From positions 12,882 through 76,881 of the forward strand of contig SFDX01000021.1 of NCBI GenBank assembly GCA_004557455.1: a stretch of 64,000 nucleotides of DNA, written 5' to 3'. Below the pieces are notes generated by a model. It made no database searches. It saw only the letters and a list, made by a program, of their open reading frames with translations, and was not told the DNA's origin. The translations under genes and the position numbers were made by a program. Of the stretch, positions 1-7,388 are shown piece after piece. Each line of letters opens with the position of its first letter. Within the stretch, counting starts at the first letter, position 1. This DNA is from Akkermansia muciniphila. Lineage in GTDB: Bacteria; Verrucomicrobiota; Verrucomicrobiia; Verrucomicrobiales; Akkermansiaceae.

Positions 1-2
1 GC

Positions 3-686
3 GCGGCACTGGTGGGTATTCTGCCGAAGCTCACGCCCCGCCTGTACTCCATCGCCTCCAGCCCGGATGCCGTACCGGGGCAGGTTTCCCTCTGCGTGGG
101 GGCCGTGCGCTACACACCCAAGGGCTCCGACCGCAAGCGCAACGGCGTGTGCTCCACCTTCATGGCGGACCGCGTGAAGCCGGGGGACAAGGTGAAGGTG
201 TTCGTGCACACGAACAAGAACTTCCGCCTGCCGGAGGACGGCAGCGTGCCCATCATCATGGTAGGCCCCGGCACCGGCATCGCGCCCTTCCGCGCCTTCA
301 TGCAGCAGCGCGTGGCAGACGACGCCACCGGGCCCATGTGGTTCTTCTTCGGCAACCCCTACAAGGCCACCGACGGCTGCTACGAGGATGAGCTGGAGGC
401 ACTGGTGAACGCCGGCAAGCTGAAGCTCTCCGTGGCTTGGAGCCGCGACCAGGCTTACAAGATTTACGTGCAGAACCTGATGGAGCAGGACGGCGCAGAG
501 ATCTGGCAGTGGCTGGAGAAAGGCGCGGCCTTCTACATGTGCGGCGATGCCAACCGCATGGCCAAGGATGTGGAGGCGGCCCTGCTGCGCATCATCGCCG
601 AGCACGGCGGTAAGACCCCGGAGGAGGCTGCGGCCTACCTGGCGGACATGAAGGCGGCCAAGCGTTACCAGAAAGACGTCTATTAA
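3..686 (+). CDS. cysJ: Sulfite reductase flavoprotein alpha-component, C-terminal part (5' end outside window)
   Basis: This is the C-terminal FAD/NADPH half of a diflavin reductase, which passes electrons from NADPH through FAD and FMN to the sulfite reductase haemoprotein in cytoplasmic sulfur assimilation. The fragment shows the FAD-binding RLYSIASSP, the flavin-site GVCSTF, the NADPH-binding GPGTGIAPFRAF, the FFFGNP block, SRDQ followed by KIYVQ, and YMCGDA with MAKDVE near the end. It finishes with RYQKDVY, the usual CysJ C-terminal tail in which an aromatic residue stacks on FAD. The reading frame is open to the left window edge, so the FMN domain is not visible. Another diflavin reductase is possible, but the tail favours CysJ. 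A terminator follows directly. Confidence 0.87.
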   Translation, partial: AALVGILPKLTPRLYSIASSPDAVPGQVSLCVGAVRYTPKGSDRKRNGVCSTFMADRVKPGDKVKVFVHTNKNFRLPEDGSVPIIMVGPGTGIAPFRAFMQQRVADDATGPMWFFFGNPYKATDGCYEDELEALVNAGKLKLSVAWSRDQAYKIYVQNLMEQDGAEIWQWLEKGAAFYMCGDANRMAKDVEAALLRIIAEHGGKTPEEAAAYLADMKAAKRYQKDVY

Positions 687-712
687 TAACACGCGCGCGC
701 GTGCGCGTACTT

Positions 713-750
713 CCCCCGGTGTGCTTTGCGGAGGCGCACCGGGGTTTTTC
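713..750 (+). terminator. Rho-independent terminator after cysJ
   Basis: An 11-bp stem (714-724 with 734-744, one G-T pair) built on CCCCGGTG/CACCGGGG is followed by TTTTTC. It lies 27 bp after the cysJ stop and before the next promoter. Confidence 0.85.
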
Positions 751-753
751 TGC

Positions 754-782
754 TTGCCCTCCGGCCCCGAACGTGCTACAAT
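754..782 (+). promoter_or_regulatory. Promoter of the secreted protein at 791
   Basis: TTGCCC (754-759), a 17-bp spacer and TACAAT (777-782) preceded by TGC, an extended -10. The ATG lies 8 bp after the -10, so the mRNA is probably leaderless. Confidence 0.75.
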
Positions 783-790
783 AGCGAGAC

Positions 791-1663
791 ATGAGAGCCA
801 CGGCACTGTTCAGCCTGTTATCCTGCGCTGCCCTGACGGCGGCGGAACCCCCGACGGAGTCCTGCGACTGCCGCCAATGCCGCGCGGAGTCGACACCCGA
901 GCCCCCGGCAGAGGCGCCGGAAGGCACGGCGGAGGAAGCCATGGACTGCGCGAGCTACCTGACCGCCCTGCGCGGCTTCTATGCGCGCGCGCAGGCCCTC
1001 ACCGAGCTGCTGGATGCGGAGCCGACGGCCCCCGACGAGCGCGCGGCAGCGGTGGGTAAGCTGGTGAGCGAGCTGCAGACCGGGTTGCCCCTGGTACAGA
1101 GCACCCCCCCGCAGGCAGAGCCGGGCCTCTTCCTGCAGGTGGAGGAAAGCCGGCTGAACGGCGGTGTGATTTGCTGCGAGCTCGCCCGCAGTGTGGTGCA
1201 GGCCATCTCCGCAGACCCCGCCCTTCGGGAGCCACTGGACCCCGTCGTGCAGCAATTTCAATTGAGCACGCAGGCGGACTACCCGCAGGAGGAATGGGAG
1301 GCCGCCTCCGCGGACATCGCGCGGCTGAAGGCAGCCAACGATACGCTGCTCTGCGCCCTGCCCCTGTTGGAGTCCGTGCGCAGCCGCGCCACCGCCGCAG
1401 CCGTAGCGCCGGAACTGGATGCCCTGCGCGAGGATTTGGCCAAGGCCACGGATACGGCACAGGCACTCATAGCAGGGTATACACGCAACCCGCAGACGGC
1501 CTGGGCCACGGCAAACGGACTGCTGGTCAACACTTCCCGCCTGTTGCGTGTGCTGGACCGACTGATGAATACGGAGCCCCGCTGCTACGGCTCTGCCGAG
1601 CTGGAGGCCATCCTGTTGCCGGCCCTGCCCGTGGACACCGAGGCGACGGATCCGGAGGAGTGA
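791..1663 (+). CDS. Secreted protein of unknown function
   Basis: I do not recognise a family. The 290-aa product starts with a signal peptide (about residues 1-18, cleavage near LTAA-EP), then a Cys-rich stretch (CDCRQC) and a short Pro/Glu linker. The remainder is acidic and strongly helical, with Ala/Leu-rich segments that suggest a helical-bundle domain in the periplasm or outside the cell. The start at 791 is fixed by the promoter only 8 bp upstream, which also implies translation without a Shine-Dalgarno site. The gene ends 7 bp from the convergent membrane protein at 1671. Confidence 0.75.
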   Translation: MRATALFSLLSCAALTAAEPPTESCDCRQCRAESTPEPPAEAPEGTAEEAMDCASYLTALRGFYARAQALTELLDAEPTAPDERAAAVGKLVSELQTGLPLVQSTPPQAEPGLFLQVEESRLNGGVICCELARSVVQAISADPALREPLDPVVQQFQLSTQADYPQEEWEAASADIARLKAANDTLLCALPLLESVRSRATAAAVAPELDALREDLAKATDTAQALIAGYTRNPQTAWATANGLLVNTSRLLRVLDRLMNTEPRCYGSAELEAILLPALPVDTEATDPEE

Positions 1664-1670
1664 GCCGCAC

Positions 1671-2009
1671 TCAGTGCCCCTCGCTCTGCTGCGCCGGCTC
1701 CTCCGCGGGCGGCGGGGCGTCATCCTCATCGCTGCTCCAAGCCAGCACGGCGATGATGACGTAGAGAATCGTCAGCGCTCCCCCCACCAGGCACACCAAC
1801 TTGCCTACGCGGTCCTGCCCCGTGAAGTACTGTAAAGCCCCCACGACCAACGCAGCCGCAAGACCGACGAGGACAATGAGGACCGACCACGTCACGTTCT
1901 TGTCGTTGAAGGTGTAGTTCAGCGCAGCCGCCACGACGGCCAGCAGCGCCACCGCACCGCCGCTGTCAAGGTAGTTAAAGGCATTGAAGTCTCGCGTTTC
2001 CTCGTCCAT
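1671..2009 (-). CDS. Small three-helix inner-membrane protein, unknown function
   Basis: A 112-aa protein with three hydrophobic segments (about residues 17-35, 41-64 and 71-93) and a short acidic C-terminal tail rich in D, E, P and Q. A charged N-terminus (MDEETRDF) precedes the first helix. No family is recognised. The start at 2009 is chosen because a TTGTCA-17-TATACT promoter ends 6 bp upstream of this ATG; longer in-frame starts would lie upstream of that promoter. It is divergent from ruvB. Confidence 0.75.
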   Translation of the reverse strand: MDEETRDFNAFNYLDSGGAVALLAVVAAALNYTFNDKNVTWSVLIVLVGLAAALVVGALQYFTGQDRVGKLVCLVGGALTILYVIIAVLAWSSDEDDAPPPAEEPAQQSEGH

Positions 2010-2015
2010 GCCCCC

Positions 2016-2044
2016 AGTATACGCCATCCGGAGGCTCTTGACAA
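2016..2044 (-). promoter_or_regulatory. Promoter of the membrane protein at 2009
   Basis: On the minus strand: TTGTCA (2044-2039), 17 bp, TATACT (2021-2016), then 6 bp to the ATG. The mRNA is apparently leaderless. Confidence 0.75.
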
Positions 2045-2098
2045 TGAGAATCTGCCGCGCAGGCACACAAAAGCCGCACACCGCCGCGGCATGCAGCA

Positions 2099-2127
2099 TT
2101 GACTCGCGGGCCGAAAAATGCTACAAT
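2099..2127 (+). promoter_or_regulatory. ruvB promoter
   Basis: TTGACT (2099-2104), 17 bp, TACAAT (2122-2127) with an upstream TGC. The ruvB ATG is 10 bp downstream. Confidence 0.8.
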
Positions 2128-2137
2128 GCCCCCGGTC

Positions 2138-3163
2138 ATGGCAGATTCCCTCTACACCCGCATGGCGGAAACACCCGTCAGCAACTTCGATCTTTCCCTC
2201 CGTCCCCCCGTCTTCAGCGAGTTCTGCGGACAGGAGAAAGTGAAAGAGCGCCTGCTGCTGATGGTGGAAGCCGCCAAACTGCGCGGCGATGTGCCTGACC
2301 ACATCCTGCTGAGCGGCCCGCCGGGGCTGGGCAAGACCACGCTGGCCAACATCATCGCCAACGCCGTCGGACACAAGCTGCACACCACCTCCGGCCCCCA
2401 GATCGAGAAGGCGGGGGACTTGGCGGGCATCCTGACCAACGTGGAACGCGGGGACATCCTCTTCATCGACGAGATCCACCGCCTGCACCCCGCCATCGAG
2501 GAGTACCTCTACCCCGCCATGGAGGATTTTCGGCTGGACATCATCATCGACCAAGGGCCTGCGGCGCGGTCCATTCAGCTGAACCTGCCCAAATTTACCC
2601 TGGTGGGTGCCACCACGCGCGCGGGGATGCTCACGGGGCCCCTGCGCTCGCGCTTCGGGCTCATTAACCGGCTGGATTACTACTCTGCGGAGGACCTGTG
2701 CCGCATCCTGCACCGCTCCGCCGGCCTGCTGAACATCGAGCTGACGGCAGAGGGAGCCATGGGCATCGCGCGGCGCTCCCGCGGTACACCCCGCGTGGCC
2801 AATGCCCTGCTGCGCTGGGTGCGCGATTATGCCCAGGTGAAGGCAGACGGCCACATCACGGATGAGGTGGCGCAGGCTGCCCTGACCATGCTGGACATCG
2901 ATGACGACGGGCTGGATGAGATGGATAAGCGCCTGTTAGAGACGATGATTTATAAGTTTGACGGCGGCCCCGTGGGGCTCTCTTCCCTGGCCGTGGCCGT
3001 AGGGGAGGATGAATCCACCATCGAGGACGTCCATGAGCCCTTCCTCATCATGCAGGGTTATATCAAGCGCACCCCGCGCGGGCGCGAGGCTCTGCCGGCG
3101 GCCTATACCAAGCTGGGCGTCGCCCCCGCGGGGGGCGCACAGGGACAACTCCCGCTTTGCTGA
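2138..3163 (+). CDS. ruvB: Holliday junction branch migration DNA helicase RuvB
   Basis: The AAA+ motor of the RuvAB complex, which drives branch migration of Holliday junctions during recombinational repair. The protein is 341 aa, normal for RuvB. It shows Walker A GPPGLGKTT (about residues 60-68), Walker B with DEIH (about 111-114), the sensor region GATTRAGML with an arginine-finger motif PLRSRFG, and a C-terminal winged-helix domain ending near a KRTPRGR segment. The ATG at 2138 is 10 bp downstream of the -10 box; longer in-frame starts would overlap the promoter. ruvA and ruvC are not in the window. A cell-wall amidase follows after 5 bp, so the two are probably cotranscribed. Confidence 0.96.
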   Translation: MADSLYTRMAETPVSNFDLSLRPPVFSEFCGQEKVKERLLLMVEAAKLRGDVPDHILLSGPPGLGKTTLANIIANAVGHKLHTTSGPQIEKAGDLAGILTNVERGDILFIDEIHRLHPAIEEYLYPAMEDFRLDIIIDQGPAARSIQLNLPKFTLVGATTRAGMLTGPLRSRFGLINRLDYYSAEDLCRILHRSAGLLNIELTAEGAMGIARRSRGTPRVANALLRWVRDYAQVKADGHITDEVAQAALTMLDIDDDGLDEMDKRLLETMIYKFDGGPVGLSSLAVAVGEDESTIEDVHEPFLIMQGYIKRTPRGREALPAAYTKLGVAPAGGAQGQLPLC

Positions 3164-3168
3164 ATGCG

Positions 3169-3978
3169 ATGAACCGTACCTCCATCCTCTGTTTTCTGTT
3201 CTTCCTGCTCGCGTTGAGCCTAGTCTCCACCTCCTGCACCTCGCAGTGCATGCAGCGGCAGGTGCGCAACTCCCGCACGGTGGTGCTGGACATAGGGCAC
3301 CACATGGGCGCCCCGGGGGCCTGCACGCCGAACGGCCGCCACGGGGGCATGATGAATGAGTGCTCCTGGTGGTACCGCAATGCGGGCTTCGTGAAGCAGG
3401 AGATCGAGAAGGCGGGCTACATCTGCAAGGTTTGCAACCGAGGCGCCGCCCCCCGGGACCCGGAGTTGGCGGCCTGTGCGCGCCGCGCGGGGGTGCACCA
3501 GGTGAACACGCCGCAGCCGGGGGCCGTGTACCGCTCCCGCCACAATCCGCGGCGCATGGCGGTGGGCATTCTGAGCGCGGATTATGCGCTGGACCAGAAG
3601 CCTGCCTGCGTTGTCTTTCTGCACCATAACAGCAACTCCGAGCACTGGCAGGTGTACACGAAGGGCGGCATTTACTGCAACTCCGTGGGCATTCCGCTGG
3701 CCAATGCCATGGTGGCAGAGCTGAACGGCAAGCTGATGAATAGCCGCATCCCCAACGGCGGGGAGCCGGTGCAACCCATCCTGCGCGATGACGGGCGCCT
3801 GGGCGGCGGGGATTGGCTGAATACCTGCAATGATTCGTGGGTGCCGGCGGCTATCACGGAGGCGGTGTTCCTCTCCAACCCGCAGCATGCGGCTTGGCTG
3901 GCCAAACCGAAGAATGCAGAGCTGTACGCGCGCACGGTGGGGCGCGGCATCGTGCGCTACCTGAACAACAGGCGCTGA
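3169..3978 (+). CDS. N-acetylmuramoyl-L-alanine amidase (Amidase_3-like), exported
   Basis: A zinc amidase predicted to cleave the bond between MurNAc and L-Ala in peptidoglycan. The 269-aa protein has a signal peptide with a hydrophobic core (residues 5-20) ending in STSC, so it may be a lipoprotein, though the lipobox is weak. The family's zinc and catalytic positions are visible: LDIGHHMG with His44, a Glu at about 64, the H-H-N-S-N block at about 152-156, and ITEAVFLSN with Glu231. Several extra cysteines (CSWW, CKVC, CNS, CND) suggest disulfides. It follows ruvB by 5 bp. The start at 3169 is the first ATG in frame after the ruvB stop. Confidence 0.82.
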   Translation: MNRTSILCFLFFLLALSLVSTSCTSQCMQRQVRNSRTVVLDIGHHMGAPGACTPNGRHGGMMNECSWWYRNAGFVKQEIEKAGYICKVCNRGAAPRDPELAACARRAGVHQVNTPQPGAVYRSRHNPRRMAVGILSADYALDQKPACVVFLHHNSNSEHWQVYTKGGIYCNSVGIPLANAMVAELNGKLMNSRIPNGGEPVQPILRDDGRLGGGDWLNTCNDSWVPAAITEAVFLSNPQHAAWLAKPKNAELYARTVGRGIVRYLNNRR

Positions 3979-3984
3979 AGCCCC

Positions 3985-5007
3985 CTACTCTGCCACGCCG
4001 CAGCGCTGCCGCAGGGCGCGGCTGTAGGCGGCTCGGTTATCCGGGGAGACATCGTAGCCGCAGGAGGCGCGGCGGCGCAGCTCCGCGAAGCTCTCCCCGG
4101 GTCGGTGCTCCAGCAGGCCGGCGCAGTAAAGTCGCTCGGCCAAGCCGGCGTTCAGCATGTGAGCCAAGGGGCCGGGATGCACGGCACCCGTGCTGCGCAG
4201 GGCGGCAATGACGCCGGTAGAGCAGTTATCGGTGAGCGTGTTATACGGTGCACGGTCGCGCTGAGCCTGCTCCTGCCGACGCACGAGGGTCAGCAGCATC
4301 TCGCGGGCCTGCTCGGGGCTCACGCGCATCGGGAAGAGGTACAGATCCTCGTGCCGGTGATCCGTGCGCAGACCGAAGATGTCCGCTTCCGTGCCGAAAA
4401 CATACAGCATGCGGTATTTTTTGTAGATACCGCCCAGGGCATTCTGCTCCACCCCCTGCGGCAGCCGCGTCTCGGCGGAGACGACCAGGCGGCGACCGTC
4501 CGCAAAGCGGAAGCTGAGCATGGTGTGGCACACGGCGGTGTGGCCGTCCCAGAAGCAGTCCGCGTAATCCACGCCGCAGAGACCCCGCAGCGGGTAGCAT
4601 TCTTCCCGATACTGCGGTAGCATCACGTCTACTTTCCTGTAGCGCTCCTGCTCATACTCTGCCTCGGGATAGGAAAAATCCCTCACCCCGCTCACGCGCA
4701 GCACCTCGTCCCCCTGCTCGAGAGAAAACTCCGGGGTCTCCCGCCACGGTAGCTGCCACTCCGTATCATCCGATGGTGCCCGCATCAGCAGATAACAAAC
4801 CACACACATGATTACCCCCGCCGCCCATCCGCCGAACGCACGCTTCACCCGGCTTCCCCGCATGCGATAAACCACAACGCTCACCGCCACAAGTACCGGC
4901 AAAACCACCACTGGCTGAAACACCATCAGCCCCGCTGCCCACAGCGTCACCGCCAATCCCGCAAAACCCGCCGCCGTCAGCCCAAGCCATGTTCCCACTC
5001 GTCTCAT
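3985..5007 (-). CDS. DUF4105 (Lnb N-terminal periplasmic domain-like) membrane protein
   Basis: A 340-aa membrane-anchored protein. The N-terminal 70 residues hold two or three hydrophobic segments; the rest is a globular, probably periplasmic domain. The sequence YNTLTDNCSTGVI, together with an upstream DGHTAVCHTMLSFRF block, matches the DUF4105 family, which is related to papain-like and NlpC/P60-type folds. The conserved Asn-Cys there may be catalytic, but the substrate is unknown. The start at 5007 is set by a TTGCTT-17-TATAAT promoter whose -10 ends 6 bp before the ATG. It converges on the amidase gene with a 6-bp gap. Confidence 0.7.
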   Translation of the reverse strand: MRRVGTWLGLTAAGFAGLAVTLWAAGLMVFQPVVVLPVLVAVSVVVYRMRGSRVKRAFGGWAAGVIMCVVCYLLMRAPSDDTEWQLPWRETPEFSLEQGDEVLRVSGVRDFSYPEAEYEQERYRKVDVMLPQYREECYPLRGLCGVDYADCFWDGHTAVCHTMLSFRFADGRRLVVSAETRLPQGVEQNALGGIYKKYRMLYVFGTEADIFGLRTDHRHEDLYLFPMRVSPEQAREMLLTLVRRQEQAQRDRAPYNTLTDNCSTGVIAALRSTGAVHPGPLAHMLNAGLAERLYCAGLLEHRPGESFAELRRRASCGYDVSPDNRAAYSRALRQRCGVAE

Positions 5008-5013
5008 GCCCCC

Positions 5014-5042
5014 ATTATACCGCCGGCCCACCCGGAAAGCAA
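5014..5042 (-). promoter_or_regulatory. Promoter of the DUF4105 gene
   Basis: Minus strand: TTGCTT (5042-5037), 17 bp, consensus TATAAT (5019-5014), then six bases to the ATG. The same -10-GGGGGC-ATG layout recurs upstream of uvrA. Confidence 0.78.
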
Positions 5043-5055
5043 GGCTATATGGCCG

Positions 5056-6225
5056 TCAGGCACTCCGGTTCTCTTCGGTGCGGAGAATCTCGGAGAGAGG
5101 AGCGGCGCCCCGAAGGCGGCGGGAGATAAAGTCCTGCCAATCAGAGCATCGAAGGGAGGTGCCGGGCTTGTTGAGCTCCAGCTCCTCGGCAGAGATGGGG
5201 AGGACCTGCAGGAAGGAGATGCTCGGGCCCTGCGAGAGCGGGCATATGCTCACGAGATTAGCCTCCTCCTCCGCGCAAACCGGCAGCGGGTCCAAGAAGA
5301 GGCAGTGAAAGGGCCCGGCTTGCGGGAACATCGGATTCGGCGGGAAGGTACATACGCACTCGGAAGTGACGCTGACCACCGGCATGGAGGCGAGGTTCTC
5401 GGACGCGAACAAGAGGGTGTGCGCCTCCGGCGGCAGCTCTTCACCCGGTTCGCGGTCGGCGGGGAGGTACATCAGCAGTTCCGTTCGCGTAACCCATGGC
5501 ATATAAAGAGGCGTCTCTTCCTCCAACGGACACATGAAATGCGCACCGAGACCGAGGGTGCAGAGGGTGTAGAAAGGCACGTCCTCTGCAGGCGCAAGAA
5601 GGAGCAGCTCGCGGCACGGGGATGACGCGTCATCGTTTTTATATACCCGAGCCACAGGTCCGAGGCATTCCTCGATGTAGCGGAAAAACGCCTCCCGCTC
5701 CGCCCGACTGTAGCACGCGCGCTCCCCTCGCAGAGCCGCACGGCGCAGGGCGCGCAGGCGGCGGATCTCCTCCCGCCCGCCCCGCAGACACAGAACGGGG
5801 GCCATGGAGGACCACAGGAAAACGGTGTGGCCCAGACGAAGCATGCGGTCGCCCTTGCTCCACGGAACGACCGTCGCAACGGAGGGAATATCCATACCCT
5901 CGAGCAGTTGAATGAATTCATAATATCCCTCCCGCGTGGCGTAGAGGTAATCCGCCCGCCGATGCGCGCGCCAAAAGGAGAACTGTTGCCACAGCGCCAC
6001 CGCGGAACAGACAGAAAGAAAAGCGCAGCAAATAAGCGCCGTCAGCGTACCCTCGACCTCCGCCGCGTCATTCAGGTAGACATAGCCTATGATGACCGTA
6101 CCGACCGGGAAAACAAACAGGTTAGCCCTGAGGAGCAGGAGCCCCCACAGGCAGCGGAGTCGGCGGTCAATCGGCAGGGAGAAATTCTCCGCCTCGGCTT
6201 GAGGCGGTGTAACGGTTGTGCTCAT
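5056..6225 (-). CDS. Membrane-anchored protein with suppressor-of-fused (SUFU-like) domain
   Basis: A 389-aa protein. Two hydrophobic segments near residues 28-48 and 58-78 form a membrane hairpin; a soluble region follows. The C-terminal half resembles bacterial SUFU domains: PFYTLCTLGLGAHFM, then RTELLMYLP, then a LLFASENLAS helix, and near the end SFLQVLPISAEELEL followed by a G. SUFU-domain proteins in bacteria are common but mostly uncharacterised; some serve as immunity proteins to polymorphic toxins. No toxin gene is adjacent. The start at 6225 lies 6 bp after a TTGACC-17-TACAAT promoter, which excludes longer in-frame starts. Confidence 0.68.
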   Translation of the reverse strand: MSTTVTPPQAEAENFSLPIDRRLRCLWGLLLLRANLFVFPVGTVIIGYVYLNDAAEVEGTLTALICCAFLSVCSAVALWQQFSFWRAHRRADYLYATREGYYEFIQLLEGMDIPSVATVVPWSKGDRMLRLGHTVFLWSSMAPVLCLRGGREEIRRLRALRRAALRGERACYSRAEREAFFRYIEECLGPVARVYKNDDASSPCRELLLLAPAEDVPFYTLCTLGLGAHFMCPLEEETPLYMPWVTRTELLMYLPADREPGEELPPEAHTLLFASENLASMPVVSVTSECVCTFPPNPMFPQAGPFHCLFLDPLPVCAEEEANLVSICPLSQGPSISFLQVLPISAEELELNKPGTSLRCSDWQDFISRRLRGAAPLSEILRTEENRSA

Positions 6226-6231
6226 GGCAGC

Positions 6232-6260
6232 ATTGTAGCACGGCACAGTCGGCGGGTCAA
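6232..6260 (-). promoter_or_regulatory. Promoter of the SUFU-domain gene
   Basis: Minus strand: TTGACC (6260-6255), 17 bp, TACAAT (6237-6232), 6 bp to the ATG. It is divergent from the purM promoter. Confidence 0.78.
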
Positions 6261-6319
6261 GGCAAAGTGCGCCGGCGGGGTACTTTTGCCGCCCATTTGC
6301 CCGCCCGCGAAATTTCGGC

Positions 6320-6348
6320 TTGCCAAGCGGGGAAAAATCGGCTATAAT
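6320..6348 (+). promoter_or_regulatory. purM-purF operon promoter
   Basis: TTGCCA (6320-6325), 17 bp, consensus TATAAT (6343-6348). The predicted leader to the purM ATG is about 23 nt; no riboswitch-like structure fits in it. Confidence 0.8.
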
Positions 6349-6377
6349 CGGCCCGTACACGGTACACGCATTTCACT

Positions 6378-7376
6378 ATGTCCGGCAATCTCACTTACAA
6401 GCAATCCGGCGTCGATACTATCGAGGCGCAGTCTTTCGTGCATGACATCAGCAGCCACGTCAAGCGCACACAGAAAACCCGCCAACTCTGCAATGCCTTC
6501 GGGCTTTTCGCTGCGGCCTACGACCTCTCCTCTTACAAGGAGCCGGTGATCGTAACGGGCACCGACGGTGTGGGCACCAAGACGGAGATCCTCTTCGACC
6601 TGGACATGCTGGAGACAGCGGGCAAGGACCTGGTGGCCATGAATGTGAACGACATTCTGACCACGGGCGGTGACCCGCTCATGTTCCTGGACTACCTGGG
6701 CATCTCGAACCTGGAGATTGAGCGCCCGCGCATCACGCGCTTGGTGGCCGGCATGTGCGACTACCTGGAGAGCTGCAACTGCATTCTGGCCGGCGGCGAA
6801 ACGGCGGAGATGCCCGGTGTGGTGCCGACCGACCTGGTGGAGATGGCCGGTTTCAGCATCGGCTGTGTGGAGAAGAGCTGCATGATCGACCCCTCCCAGG
6901 TGGCGGTGGGCGATGTGCTCATCGGCTACGCCAGCGATGGTTTCCACGCGAACGGCTGGAGCCTCATCCGCCGCATCCTGAAGCAGAATCCTGACCTTCT
7001 GACGGAGGAGGAGCTGCGCGGCCTGCTGGCCCCCACCCGCCTGTACCACGATGTGGTGTATGATATGCGCAAGCTCGGCATCACGCCGAAGGCCTACGCG
7101 CACATCACGGGCGGCGGTCTGCCGGAGAACCTGGAGCGCTTCCTCGGGGAGAAGGGGTCGGACCTGGAGATTCCGTACTGGAACAACCCTGCGGCCCAAA
7201 AGGTGCTGGAGTTTGTAGACGCGGAGGACCGTTTCCACACCTTCAACATGGGCATCGGCTGGGTGGCCATCGTGTCGCCGGAGCAGGTCGAGCAGGCCAT
7301 GACGGCGGGCCCGGGCGGCTGCGTCATCGGTACGATCCGCGAGGGTCGCGGCATCCGCGTCAGCATTCGCAAGTAA
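6378..7376 (+). CDS. purM: Phosphoribosylformylglycinamidine cyclo-ligase
   Basis: AIR synthetase closes the imidazole ring of FGAM with ATP in the fifth step of purine synthesis, in the cytoplasm. The 332-aa protein has the PurM fold: TGTDGVGTK near residues 61-69, the metal-binding MNVNDILTTGGDP at about 94-106, GGETAEMPG, the SDGFHANGWSL stretch and HITGGGLPENL in the C-terminal domain. Length is normal for the family. It heads an operon with purF (12-bp gap) and an ECF sigma factor. The start at 6378 follows a clear TATAAT promoter. Other pur genes are absent here except purD at 44110. Confidence 0.96.
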   Translation: MSGNLTYKQSGVDTIEAQSFVHDISSHVKRTQKTRQLCNAFGLFAAAYDLSSYKEPVIVTGTDGVGTKTEILFDLDMLETAGKDLVAMNVNDILTTGGDPLMFLDYLGISNLEIERPRITRLVAGMCDYLESCNCILAGGETAEMPGVVPTDLVEMAGFSIGCVEKSCMIDPSQVAVGDVLIGYASDGFHANGWSLIRRILKQNPDLLTEEELRGLLAPTRLYHDVVYDMRKLGITPKAYAHITGGGLPENLERFLGEKGSDLEIPYWNNPAAQKVLEFVDAEDRFHTFNMGIGWVAIVSPEQVEQAMTAGPGGCVIGTIREGRGIRVSIRK

Positions 7377-7388
7377 CCCCCTGCCACC

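Noticed and set aside
3669..3950. Long antisense open frames within GC-rich genes throughout the window
   Set aside because: High third-position GC produces spurious open frames on other frames. None has a promoter, start context or family motif comparable to the gene it overlaps.
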